A stretch of DNA of 14,690 bases from Opitutaceae bacterium. Lineage in GTDB: Bacteria > Verrucomicrobiota > Verrucomicrobiae > Opitutales > Opitutaceae. Positions within the stretch are counted from its first letter, which is position 1. The number at the start of each line of letters is the position of its first letter. The DNA lies in NCBI GenBank assembly GCA_031266495.1, contig JAISAX010000510.1:1-14690 (forward strand). The letters run 5' to 3'. Both the position numbers and the translations under genes were made by a program. The notes beneath the pieces are model-generated. The model saw nothing but the letters and a program-made list of their open reading frames with translations. It made no database searches and was not told the DNA's origin. This document shows, piece after piece, positions 1 through 7,561 of this stretch.

Positions 1-1
1 C

Positions 2-142
2 GCATCGACCGCGGGGGTCGGCGCGAACGGCTCGCCTGCGGTCGCGGCGGATGCGCCTGCCGCAGCGACCCTCTCTGGTGCTCACGGGCCTCGGCTCGCT
101 GCCCGGAGGGGAAATGGGGTTTCGACAGACAGCTGTAATTGA
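2..142 (+). CDS. 3' end of an unidentified upstream gene (partial)
   Basis: An open frame enters from the left edge and stops at TGA 140-142. The first 25 or so codons are Ala/Gly/Ser/Pro rich with G or C at most third positions, like the genes downstream, which favours this frame over the two others. The last 20 codons lose that pattern, so the real end could be earlier or the tail may be frameshifted. The tail is low-complexity and no family can be named. It lies 38 bp upstream of the next start codon, so it is probably the preceding gene of the same late operon. Confidence 0.35.
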   Translation, partial: ASTAGVGANGSPAVAADAPAAATLSGAHGPRLAARRGNGVSTDSCN

Positions 143-180
143 TTATTAACTACCAACCGAAAACACAAAAAGGACAAACC

Positions 181-2430
181 ATGGCAAACGAACCGTATCA
201 ATACTTCTGGTCCACTTCGGGCCGGCGCGTTGAGCCGTTGCCGGCCTGGCAGATCGAGAAATGGGCGAACGAGGGCATGAATATGGACAAGCTCAAGATC
301 ACCCGGTCCGACAACATGCCGGGCTGGGGCCCGGCTTCCTCGTTCGGCTTCGGCAAGCCGAAGCCGCAGCCGGCGGCGCCGGGGCCGAATGCCTCGCCCG
401 AGGCGCTGGCAGCGCTCGCTCCGGACGAGCCGGCGCTGTTCGTCAATGGCCAGCGGCGCGAGATCCCGGGCGGCGACGGCTCGCCGGTGGCTCTGGTCAA
501 CGGCCAGCCTTACTCGCCGCCGGCGGGGTCGCGTGAGGCCGTGCCGGATTTGCTCCGGGAGGTGGGGGTGGCGCCGTCGATGCGGGGGTTGCCGCCTCCG
601 ATGATGCGCAATCCGGGCATCGACGTGAACTCGTACGCCGGTAGCCGCTACGGTGGAGCGACGGCCGCCGCGCAGATCGATGTGAATGGCTACTCGGGGA
701 GCATGTGGGCCGATGGGGGGCCGGGTGACGCGTTGCTGCCGAGCCGGATGGGGCCGGCGGTGATGGATGGGCCGAACCGGCGCACGAAGCTGGCGGCGCG
801 CAAGCAGGCGTGGGGGATGCCGCTGAGCGCAAAGGAGGCGCGGGCGCTTTCGTTGCGGATGGACCTGGAGGGCGGCGCCAGTGGCGTCGGTGACGGGCGG
901 GGGAATGTGACCGGGGTTTCCGCGCGAAATGGCGGCAGCATCTACGATATCATGGACAATGCGATTGCGATGGCGGGTCGCCGGGGGCAGGGTCGCGTGG
1001 ACGCGGCGGAGGCGGATTTTGCCCGGCGGGCCGATGTGGGGCGGCAACGGCTGCGCGCACTTGACGGGTTGATCCCGGGCCGCAGCTACGGTGGTGGCGC
1101 GGTGGGCCGGGCCAGCGATGCCCAGGTGCTGGGCGAGATCGACGCACTCGGTCCGATGCTGGAAGAGGGCCGGCGTAAGCAGGAGGGCGATGCATTGATG
1201 GGCGCCTTCGGGTCCGGCGGGAGTGGCGATGCGAGCGGGCTGGATGACCTGATGCGGAGGTATGTCGGCGCCGGCGGCAGGGACAAGGGGGTGATGTCGT
1301 TGCTGGCACAGGTGTCGGCGGGGCAGGCGGGGGGGCAGGCGGCTGCGGCGAATGACAGGGGCATGGCGGCGGCTCTGGACGCGCTCATCAAGGGGGGCGA
1401 TCCGCGCGCCGTGATGGGCGCATTCGGCCAGGCCGGGGGGCGTGACTGGAAGTCGCTGGATGACCTGATCCGCATGGGGCAACCACCCACGCCGGACTTC
1501 CGGCCCGAATCCATGACGTTGCCGGATGGCACTCCGATGGTCCGGACTTCGCCCAATTCGTGGATCCCGGCGCCGGCGCGAGTGGCAGGGGAAGGCTCCG
1601 ATGGCTATGAAACGGTGGATATCCCCGGAGTGGGGCAGGTCGTCCGCGACAGGGCGACTGGCAAGCCTGTTGACAGTGGCAAGATCATCAGGCCGGACGG
1701 CGGTGCGGGAAAGAGGACGGAGGGGGATGTCGCATTCGATACCAACGTGGCCGTGGCAAAGAAGGGACTCGAGCAACTGCGCAAGTCGATCAAGCGAAGC
1801 GGAACGTGGGAGAGTCGTTTGGGAAATTCGCGTGATGCCGCCACATTGGAACAGCAGGCGTACCAGCTCGCGATCCAATACGCCAAGATCGTGGATCCCG
1901 GTTCTGTCGCCCGGGAAGGAGAGGTGGCCGCCGCGAAGAAGTACATGATTCCCTTGGGGGTCTTTGCCAGCAGGGAGCAGGCGCTGGCCGCGATAGACAA
2001 CATGATGGGGTATCAGGATACCAATACAGGTGAATGGGTGCAGGGGACTCTGGATCAATATGTAGCGGAGCGCGCCAAGGCGCATGGGAAGGGTGGCGAA
2101 CAGCAGGCAGGCGATGCCGTGATATCGAAATCATCTTCTCCCGAAATGTTTACGGATACGGATGGAAAACAGTATCCGATTCGAACCCTCCAAGATGGAC
2201 GGGAGGGTGTTATGAAGGGAGGGAGATTTTATCCGCTCCTGAGTCAGGATGAAGGAGGGGCGACGGAAGGCGACGCCGTGGCATCGGAATCATCTTCTCC
2301 CGAAATGTTTACGGATATGGATGGAAAGCAGTATCCGATTCGAACGCTCGAAGATGGACAGGTGGGGGTTATGATGGGCGGAAGATTTTATCCGATCCTG
2401 AGCCGGAATAAGGGAGGGGCGACGCAATGA
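181..2430 (+). CDS. Phage-type 749-aa protein with GYF_2-like N-terminus and C-terminal tandem repeats
   Basis: The start is ATG 181, with AGGA at 171-174 six bases upstream; a TTG at 139 is in frame but has no ribosome site. Residues about 6-55 follow the GYF_2 pattern (aromatic start, spaced Pro/Trp, a conserved-type 'W..EG' turn, final Gly-Trp-Gly), a fold often used for protein-protein contacts. Residues about 60-540 are Gly/Ala/Asp rich with low-complexity stretches. Residues about 560-640 are helical and charged. Residues 644-749 are two 53-aa repeats. There is no signal peptide or TM segment. The stop overlaps the start of the 1327-aa gene (ATGA), so the two are translationally coupled. 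A virion-associated or DNA-ejection role is inferred from size, composition and neighbour only. The function is not recognised. Confidence 0.85.
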   Translation: MANEPYQYFWSTSGRRVEPLPAWQIEKWANEGMNMDKLKITRSDNMPGWGPASSFGFGKPKPQPAAPGPNASPEALAALAPDEPALFVNGQRREIPGGDGSPVALVNGQPYSPPAGSREAVPDLLREVGVAPSMRGLPPPMMRNPGIDVNSYAGSRYGGATAAAQIDVNGYSGSMWADGGPGDALLPSRMGPAVMDGPNRRTKLAARKQAWGMPLSAKEARALSLRMDLEGGASGVGDGRGNVTGVSARNGGSIYDIMDNAIAMAGRRGQGRVDAAEADFARRADVGRQRLRALDGLIPGRSYGGGAVGRASDAQVLGEIDALGPMLEEGRRKQEGDALMGAFGSGGSGDASGLDDLMRRYVGAGGRDKGVMSLLAQVSAGQAGGQAAAANDRGMAAALDALIKGGDPRAVMGAFGQAGGRDWKSLDDLIRMGQPPTPDFRPESMTLPDGTPMVRTSPNSWIPAPARVAGEGSDGYETVDIPGVGQVVRDRATGKPVDSGKIIRPDGGAGKRTEGDVAFDTNVAVAKKGLEQLRKSIKRSGTWESRLGNSRDAATLEQQAYQLAIQYAKIVDPGSVAREGEVAAAKKYMIPLGVFASREQALAAIDNMMGYQDTNTGEWVQGTLDQYVAERAKAHGKGGEQQAGDAVISKSSSPEMFTDTDGKQYPIRTLQDGREGVMKGGRFYPLLSQDEGGATEGDAVASESSSPEMFTDMDGKQYPIRTLEDGQVGVMMGGRFYPILSRNKGGATQ
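2110..2427 (+). repeat. Two tandem 159-bp in-frame repeats (53 codons each)
   Basis: Copy one is 2110-2268 and copy two 2269-2427. They end the 749-aa gene exactly at its last sense codon. The encoded 53-residue units match at 41 positions by hand count (about 77%), with shared cores SSSPEMFTD, DGKQYPIRTL and GGRFYP. The pattern of short strands separated by Gly/Asp turns suggests a small beta module. Most differences are conservative, so this is an older duplication kept under selection. Confidence 0.9.
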
Positions 2431-5400
2431 AGCTTGGCGATCCGATTGATGTGACTCCAGATGATTTGTCGGGAGGCGAGGCGGCGGCGAACCGCGCCTC
2501 CGGTTTTGTCCTGGGAAAACCGGATGATATCGTTCCAGATGAGACAGGGTCGGGAATGCGGCTTGGTAATCCGATCGATCCTCTGGATGACTTCGATGTG
2601 TATTTGGCTTTAGAGGACGAACGTGAAAAACGGGGCTACGATCCCGACGATCCGGGGGTGGGGGCGAAGGTATGGGGCAACGTGAAGGATTTTGTCGGCG
2701 GGCTTTGGGAGTTGAACAAGGAAGTGCTCTCCGCTCGCTGGCGAATGGCCAGCGGCGCCAAGCCGGTGAAGGGCAGTGTATGGGAGAACTTGCGGGCGCA
2801 GGCGGAGTATCGTCAGGAGGTCGTCAAAGATATGGCGGCTCTCGTATCGCAGGGGGTGGGCAAATTTGCCGTCAACTACAGCATTCTGGGCCAAGGCGCA
2901 TGGAACGTGGTGGCCAACAAGTGGTCGGCGAAGATAGCGGAATGGATAGGCGACGAGTCGCTGGCTCCAGCCATCCGGCGCGAATCGCGGCGGGCGACGT
3001 GGGAGTTCCTGCGCGAGGCGCGCGATCTCCAGCAGTTCGGAGACAACTTCAACCGGGAGATCGCGGTGTTGTTGCCGGAGCGGATGGCGTGGCTTGGCAC
3101 GCAACCGGTCAACAACAAGGCGGCGCAGGGTCTGGCGGACGTGTTGGACCCGACGAATTTCATCCCCGGGTTGCAGGGCGCAGGCGCGTCCGTGCGGGTG
3201 CCGCTCAAGGGGGCGGTGCGCGCGGCGGAGTACGCGGCGAAGGGGGCGGCGCTGGATCTGGCACGGGCCGGCGCGGCCCGCGAGGCGGCGACGTTGCTGA
3301 TGCGGCCGGGTGTCACGGGAGCGGAGCGCGAGACTTTGCGACGGGGCATCTTGCAGGCGGGGAAGACCTGGCGCGAGGCGTCGGAGCGGGCGGTGTCGTC
3401 GCGGGAGGCTTATTTGCAGGTGCTGGAATCGCAGCGCGCGGAGTTGGCGCGGATGGCTTACGGGCCGTCGCTCCCGCAGCGGCTGGCCGGGCGGGGATTG
3501 CGTGTCGCGGGGGGCGCGGTGGATCGTGCGGGACGGGTGTTGCAGGCGGTGGCCGGTGCGCCCGCTGCCATCGCGCGCAAGCTGGCGCCCGGCAACGAGG
3601 CGGCGGAAGCGGCGGTGCGGGATGTTGCGCAGGGTGGTCTGCGTGATGTGGCCGGTATGGTCGGAGCGGGGCCGGCGGTCTCCGGCGTTGCGGCGTCCAC
3701 CTTGCGACGGGCCGGGCAGGATATGCGGATCATCGGCGAGGTGCTCGGGCAGGCGGAGGGGCAGTTGCCGTTTTTCCGGCGGCTGGCTCGCGAGACGGGC
3801 GGCGTCACCGGTTGGCTGGCGTCGGCGATCGACCAGCTGCGCCTGGCTCCGCTGGCAACGGCAATCGGGCGGACGGCGGCGCAGGGTGTGCGCGGCGCGC
3901 CGTTCATGGGGGCGATGGCGTATGCCGGCAGCGGCGGCGACACGGAGCAGATTGTGCCGGGCATGGGGATGGGGGCGTTCTTCGGCATGGCGGGGGCCGG
4001 GCTCGGGCAGTGGCAGCGGTTCCGGTCCCCGGATCAGGTACGCTGGCGGCAGGATGCCGATGTGGGGCGGTATCGGCAGCTAAAGGCTAAGGATGGCGTG
4101 GATATGGCCTTCTTTGACCGGCTGCCGAGGCAGGATCAGGTGGCGATTGCCACATTCCAGTTTGCGCACCCCGATCTTGCCATCCATTACGTGCGCATGG
4201 GCAAGGGGCGTAGCAGTTTTTACACTACGGGCGGGGAGAATGGTCCGGTGGCAATGATTAATCTGGATTCGCGGGATCCGGTCCGCGCCGTGGCCGCGCA
4301 CGAGGTGGCGCATGATGTCGAGAAGCGCGGCCTGTGGCCGGCCATCCGCCGGGAATTGCTCGGCGACGAAAACACCGGCAGGCCGGGCATGTACACGTTG
4401 CTCGATGCGGAGGGGAAACCGGTGTTCGATGATGCGGGCCGTTTCAGGACAACGCCGGAGTGGGCGGAGTTGAAGCGGCGCTATCAGTCGCGGCTGGATG
4501 CGGAGTCGGATCGGGTGGGGCACGATTTCGGGAAGCTGGATGACGAGGCGCTGGCACGCGAGGTGTTCGCCGAGCACGCAGCCGACTGGATGCTGGGGGC
4601 TGATCCGAAGACGGGGGAGTCCAATATCGCAAGGTCCATGCGCGCGCCGTCTGACCGGTTGTTGCGCGGGCTGGCGGAGACGTGGCTGGGCCGGCGTTTC
4701 GGTTTTATGCAGGGTCTGGCGGGCAAGACGGGGGCGGTCATGGGCGCGGACGGCCGCGTGGCCGGCTCCGGTTTGTTCGGGGCGGACCAGTTGCGCCGGT
4801 CGCCGGAGTTGACGCGACTGGTGGACCGCTATCACCGCACGCTGGCCCAGCGCAAACATGCGCCGGCGATAGCGGATGAGGGGAAGGGGGCGGTCGTTTA
4901 TCAGGCGTCGGAGATCCGGGCGCGTCCCGACTTGTTGCGGAAGTTGTTCGACGCTTCCGGAGAGATCGCGCGCGGGCCGGACGGGAAGCCGATCATCAAT
5001 GCGGACGGGACGCCGCGCTTCCTCTCGCCAAAGGAGGTTGCGGCGGCAAACAGGTCCGTGACGGACAGGATCTGGCAGTGGTACGAGGCAAACCTGACAC
5101 AGCGGGGCGGGTTGCACGTCGAGATGATTGTGGAGCCGGGGGCGAAGGTGGCTACCCCGCATATCGTGGGGCCGATGCCGGCATCGTTGCTCGAGGCGCT
5201 GGCGGCTGACAGGCACTACAATCCGGCGCAGCTCGACACGCTGCGCCTCGTGTCGGGGATTCTGGATACGGGGCCGGGGGGCATGATTTCCATGTTCTAC
5301 CAGCCTGCGACCAAGGGACAGGGCAATACGCGGTATCGTTCGCTCCGGGGCGACTGGCGGACGGAGGCCCCCGCCTCGATCGAGGTGAGCAAGAAGGGAA

Positions 5401-6410
5401 ATCTCTACATCCGCACCGTGAGCAAGGAGAAGCTGGTGGCCAATGCGGAGGCGATGTTCATGCGCGGGCGCGGCCAGCTTTGGGGTGACAACCTGGCGGA
5501 CTTCATGGGCGACGTGGATACCTATCTGGCCAATCACGCGGCCGGACGCGGCGGGGCGGATGGCATCGGCATGGAGAAGCGCGATGTGATCAACGAGCTG
5601 TTCGGGGTCAACAACCGGAACAACGCGTCGGTGAATCCGTTGTTCGACACGTTGCCGAAGCGTTCAGCCGGGGTGTTCCGTTCGCGCCGGATCGACCGCA
5701 TGAATCGCGTCGTCCCTGTCGAGGGCGAGAATTTCCGCGTGGATTATTACAAGGTGCGAGACAACCGGCGCCCGGAGGCTCCGCTTGACGGAGGGCGGGG
5801 GCGGTCGCAAAACCCTGCGATGGAATCGATGGACACACCGCCTGCCAGGGCCTCCTCTGCACCGCTCACGCCGGCGCAGGAAGCGTGGAGCAAGGTGAAG
5901 CCGGGCGCGCGTTTCGACGCGGTGAAGAAGTTTATTCCCAAGTCCGATATCATGGCCTCGAAGCTGGATTTTCTGGGCAAGGACACCGACGAGGTCATGC
6001 AAACGATCAAAGACTTCCTGCTGAGCAACCCGGTGGTGGATGCCTTCGATGGGAAACGGGTGTTGATTGCCAATCCGCAGGGGAAGGGCGATGGTCTGCT
6101 TACTCGCGCCGAACACCTCGGCGGACGTCGGCGCAAGTCGATGGGGTCTGCTCCGCGTGACTTCGCTTTTGACAAAGCGGAGCTTGTTTCGTCGATCCCG
6201 GAAACGCTGAAGACCGGGGCGGTGAAGGTTGAGCAAGGCGGAGATCATTTGTATTTCAAGAAGTACAAGGATGGCCTTCTGCATATGGTCGTGGTGGACC
6301 CCCATGGTTTCCTCAGCGATCATGGGCCGGTGGATGCGGGGCTGGTGACGCAATACACCCCCGAAGCGAAGAAACGCTTCGAGGGTGCGAGAGTGCTCGC
6401 CAAAAGGTGA
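2427..6410 (+). CDS. 1327-aa polyvalent-type phage protein: zincin motif plus C-terminal BECR-like nuclease module
   Basis: The start is ATG 2427, inside the upstream stop (ATGA), after a GGGAGGGG ribosome site. Residues 1-55 carry three copies of a short LG-x-P-x-D motif (3-8, 29-34, 46-51). Residues about 60-480 are long, Ala/Arg-rich and helical. Residues about 511-529 are a Gly-rich hydrophobic stretch that could enter a membrane. HEVAH at 625-629 is a zincin HExxH motif, and E716 in FAEHAADW is a plausible third zinc ligand. Residues 1113-1327 form a module that recurs as an orphan downstream; its end (strands YFKKY, LLHMVVVD, then LVTQYTP) resembles the PBECR (Barnase/EndoU/ColicinE5-D/RelE-like) nucleases of phage polyvalent proteins. 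Such proteins are known as large multidomain products thought to enter the host with phage DNA and act on host targets. The zincin call is fairly firm; the nuclease call is tentative. Confidence 0.85.
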   Translation: MKLGDPIDVTPDDLSGGEAAANRASGFVLGKPDDIVPDETGSGMRLGNPIDPLDDFDVYLALEDEREKRGYDPDDPGVGAKVWGNVKDFVGGLWELNKEVLSARWRMASGAKPVKGSVWENLRAQAEYRQEVVKDMAALVSQGVGKFAVNYSILGQGAWNVVANKWSAKIAEWIGDESLAPAIRRESRRATWEFLREARDLQQFGDNFNREIAVLLPERMAWLGTQPVNNKAAQGLADVLDPTNFIPGLQGAGASVRVPLKGAVRAAEYAAKGAALDLARAGAAREAATLLMRPGVTGAERETLRRGILQAGKTWREASERAVSSREAYLQVLESQRAELARMAYGPSLPQRLAGRGLRVAGGAVDRAGRVLQAVAGAPAAIARKLAPGNEAAEAAVRDVAQGGLRDVAGMVGAGPAVSGVAASTLRRAGQDMRIIGEVLGQAEGQLPFFRRLARETGGVTGWLASAIDQLRLAPLATAIGRTAAQGVRGAPFMGAMAYAGSGGDTEQIVPGMGMGAFFGMAGAGLGQWQRFRSPDQVRWRQDADVGRYRQLKAKDGVDMAFFDRLPRQDQVAIATFQFAHPDLAIHYVRMGKGRSSFYTTGGENGPVAMINLDSRDPVRAVAAHEVAHDVEKRGLWPAIRRELLGDENTGRPGMYTLLDAEGKPVFDDAGRFRTTPEWAELKRRYQSRLDAESDRVGHDFGKLDDEALAREVFAEHAADWMLGADPKTGESNIARSMRAPSDRLLRGLAETWLGRRFGFMQGLAGKTGAVMGADGRVAGSGLFGADQLRRSPELTRLVDRYHRTLAQRKHAPAIADEGKGAVVYQASEIRARPDLLRKLFDASGEIARGPDGKPIINADGTPRFLSPKEVAAANRSVTDRIWQWYEANLTQRGGLHVEMIVEPGAKVATPHIVGPMPASLLEALAADRHYNPAQLDTLRLVSGILDTGPGGMISMFYQPATKGQGNTRYRSLRGDWRTEAPASIEVSKKGNLYIRTVSKEKLVANAEAMFMRGRGQLWGDNLADFMGDVDTYLANHAAGRGGADGIGMEKRDVINELFGVNNRNNASVNPLFDTLPKRSAGVFRSRRIDRMNRVVPVEGENFRVDYYKVRDNRRPEAPLDGGRGRSQNPAMESMDTPPARASSAPLTPAQEAWSKVKPGARFDAVKKFIPKSDIMASKLDFLGKDTDEVMQTIKDFLLSNPVVDAFDGKRVLIANPQGKGDGLLTRAEHLGGRRRKSMGSAPRDFAFDKAELVSSIPETLKTGAVKVEQGGDHLYFKKYKDGLLHMVVVDPHGFLSDHGPVDAGLVTQYTPEAKKRFEGARVLAKR
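5763..6410 (+). repeat. C-terminal cassette, copy 1 (last 215 residues of the 1327-aa protein)
   Basis: This part aligns without gaps to 10288-10935. By hand count the proteins agree at 178 of 215 positions. The agreement is mosaic: residues 1113-1177 about 95%, 1178-1273 about 69%, 1274-1327 about 93%. The first 195 bp are about 96% identical in DNA, including silent sites, which points to recent recombination there. Homology continues past the stop codon into the structured element. Confidence 0.9.
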
Positions 6411-6418
6411 GCATGTTG

Positions 6419-6572
6419 CGGCTGCTGCGGGCGAAGTCGCCTTCGCCTGAACTGTATCCGAGGAACGCAGCCGTCCCGTGGCGATTCAACCGGCCGGACG
6501 CCTTTCTACCACGGGCAGGCATAGAGTTGCCCTTGGTAGATTGAAAAGTCAAGCAGGGCTTTCCGCGCGGAA
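6419..6572 (+). ncRNA. Structured RNA-like element, copy 1
   Basis: It begins 9 bp after the stop of the 1327-aa gene. An outer stem GGCTGC (6420-6425) / GCAGCC (6467-6472) encloses a 7-bp hairpin, arms 6430-6436 and 6441-6447, loop TCGC. Next comes a second hairpin, CCCGTGG (6475-6481) / CCACGGG (6509-6515), around a 27-nt loop, and then a TTCCGC/GCGGAA inverted repeat (6561-6572). The copy at 10953 keeps every pair although four base pairs differ by double substitution. It could be a 3'-UTR structure, a processed RNA, or single-stranded DNA used for recombination. There is no T-run, so it is not a simple terminator. The strand is assumed from the upstream gene. Confidence 0.65.
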
Positions 6573-6580
6573 TGGCTGGG

Positions 6581-6606
6581 TTGACACTTTTCAGATTAAC
6601 GTGGCA
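6581..6606 (+). promoter_or_regulatory. Promoter-like box for the small membrane protein
   Basis: A perfect TTGACA (6581-6586) lies 38 bp upstream of the ATG at 6619. The -10 partner is weak: CATGAA or GCATGA at 17-18 bp spacing. The position, after the structured element and before an isolated gene, fits a gene with its own transcription start. Confidence 0.35.
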
Positions 6607-6618
6607 TGAACTGAGGCC

Positions 6619-6849
6619 ATGAAAGCGCTTCGAATCATTCTCTGGGTTTTGTGGGTTCTCTTCATCGGTGGCATAAGCGGATCGATGATGTCTCGCTATC
6701 CTCATGACGATGAGGAGGCTGTGATCTTCTTTCTGGTGGCGAGCTTTGTGTTTCCTCCCGCTATCTGGCTGTTTTTCCGGTTTCTCCGTTGGCTCTGGCG
6801 TTCTTGGAAAAACACAAAGATGTCTCCCCCGCCTTTGCCTCCGCAGTAA
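6619..6849 (+). CDS. Small two-TM membrane protein, 76 aa, function unknown
   Basis: The start is ATG 6619; a GAGG at 6613-6616 is unusually close to it. Residues 4-24 and about 34-56 are hydrophobic, separated by a short acidic loop (DDEEA). The C-terminus is basic and aromatic, then Pro-rich (SPPPLPPQ). It would sit in the inner membrane with both ends on the same side. It stands alone between the structured element and the convergent repressor gene, with less GC-rich codons than the late genes, so it may be a cargo gene (moron), possibly expressed in the lysogen. No family is recognised. A superinfection-exclusion or lysis-related role is possible but unsupported. Confidence 0.6.
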   Translation: MKALRIILWVLWVLFIGGISGSMMSRYPHDDEEAVIFFLVASFVFPPAIWLFFRFLRWLWRSWKNTKMSPPPLPPQ

Positions 6850-6859
6850 AATGGGTAGC

Positions 6860-7330
6860 TTACCTCGCCGCCCCAAACAGGGTCCATTCTGCTTCTTTCA
6901 GGTGACGTCTCAGCTTGGTAAGCTTGTCGATGTCGTTGTCGGCGGTGGCCAACAGCACCTCTAGGTCAGCACGGCAGGACTTGATGAGCGTCTGCGGTAG
7001 CTCCAGAGCAACGTCCGTGATGTCCTCCGCTCCGGGCGGCAGGTTAGCAAGGGCACGTTGAAAACGGTCTCGTGCTATGTCTCTGACAAAGGGTGGTATG
7101 TCCTTTCCTTCGACTCCGAGGAGATAATCAACGGTAACTCTAAATAGCTCAGAAAGTTTTAGAAGTTTTTCAGGAGGAGGGATAACGAGACCTGTTTCGT
7201 ATTTGGTATAAGTCCCCTGCTTTATTCCAAGGTATTCAGAAACTTTTTGCTGCGTTAATTCATTTATATGTCGTAGTTCACGCAATTTAAAAGACAGCGT
7301 GAGTTTTTTACTCTTGAAATCTTTATCCAT
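6860..7330 (-). CDS. Cro/CI-type phage repressor (HTH_3/XRE), 156 aa
   Basis: Residues about 14-70 form a classic HTH_XRE domain: LRELRHINELTQQKVSEYLG is followed by a recognition helix (IKQGTYTKYETG), and the domain ends in LFRVTVDYLLG. The C-terminal 85 residues are helical and charged. No LexA/CI-type Ser-Lys peptidase signature is visible, so RecA-driven self-cleavage is not predicted. It starts at ATG 7330 without a clear ribosome site. It faces away from the excisionase-like gene across 18 bp, the usual layout of a lysogeny switch. It is expected to bind operators around 7300-7400 and repress the rightward operon. The gene is AT-richer than its neighbours, as is common for phage repressors. 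Confidence 0.9.
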   Translation of the reverse strand: MDKDFKSKKLTLSFKLRELRHINELTQQKVSEYLGIKQGTYTKYETGLVIPPPEKLLKLSELFRVTVDYLLGVEGKDIPPFVRDIARDRFQRALANLPPGAEDITDVALELPQTLIKSCRADLEVLLATADNDIDKLTKLRRHLKEAEWTLFGAAR

Positions 7331-7348
7331 TCTGTTTTTTTTGATTTT
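7331..7348. promoter_or_regulatory. Very short divergent control gap between repressor and rightward operon
   Basis: Only 18 bp, nearly all T on the plus strand, separate the two annotated starts. Promoters in both directions must therefore overlap coding sequence, or the rightward gene starts later (in-frame TTG at 7376). TTGAAA at 7314-7319 is a possible rightward -35, but no good -10 is visible. No clear operator dyad was seen. Confidence 0.3.
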
Positions 7349-7561
7349 GTGAAATCTAAATCCGAAGAAGATCCATTGCTCACCGCCAGTGAGGTGGCAA
7401 CTCTATTGGGGATCACGTGGTACCGTCTGGATCGGCTCGTCGTAGCGGGCCGTCTGACACCGATCCCCCGCCCCGGACTCAAGAATCCGGGCTACCAGAA
7501 AAGCGAAGTGCTCGCCCTCAAGAAGGAATTCTACCCGGGCGGCGGAGGTACGATGATATGA
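7349..7561 (+). CDS. Excisionase/MerR-like small HTH protein, 70 aa
   Basis: Residues about 10-57 fit the HTH_17/excisionase pattern: LLTASEVATLLGI (helix-turn-helix), an aromatic and basic recognition helix (TWYRLDRLV), a wing with Gly/Arg/Pro, and a final hydrophobic helix (SEVLAL). The start is uncertain: GTG 7349 gives 70 aa without a ribosome site, while TTG 7376 after GAAGAAG gives 61 aa and still covers the domain. The stop overlaps the next start (ATGA at 7558-7561). It is the first gene of the early operon, where it may serve as directionality factor or as the Cro-like arm of the switch. Confidence 0.7.
   Translation: MKSKSEEDPLLTASEVATLLGITWYRLDRLVVAGRLTPIPRPGLKNPGYQKSEVLALKKEFYPGGGGTMI

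Noticed and set aside
87..110. Possible terminator (CGGGC / GCCCG) before the 749-aa gene
   Set aside because: A 5-bp stem with a long loop and no T-run; too weak to call.
82..2085. 667-codon open frame on the minus strand
   Set aside because: It lies antisense to the 749-aa gene. It is rich in Arg, His and Pro as expected from a GC-rich shadow frame, and has no ribosome site.
4080..5537. 485-codon open frame on the minus strand
   Set aside because: It is antisense to the polyvalent protein gene, whose zincin motif and repeat relation are well supported. The composition is typical of a shadow.
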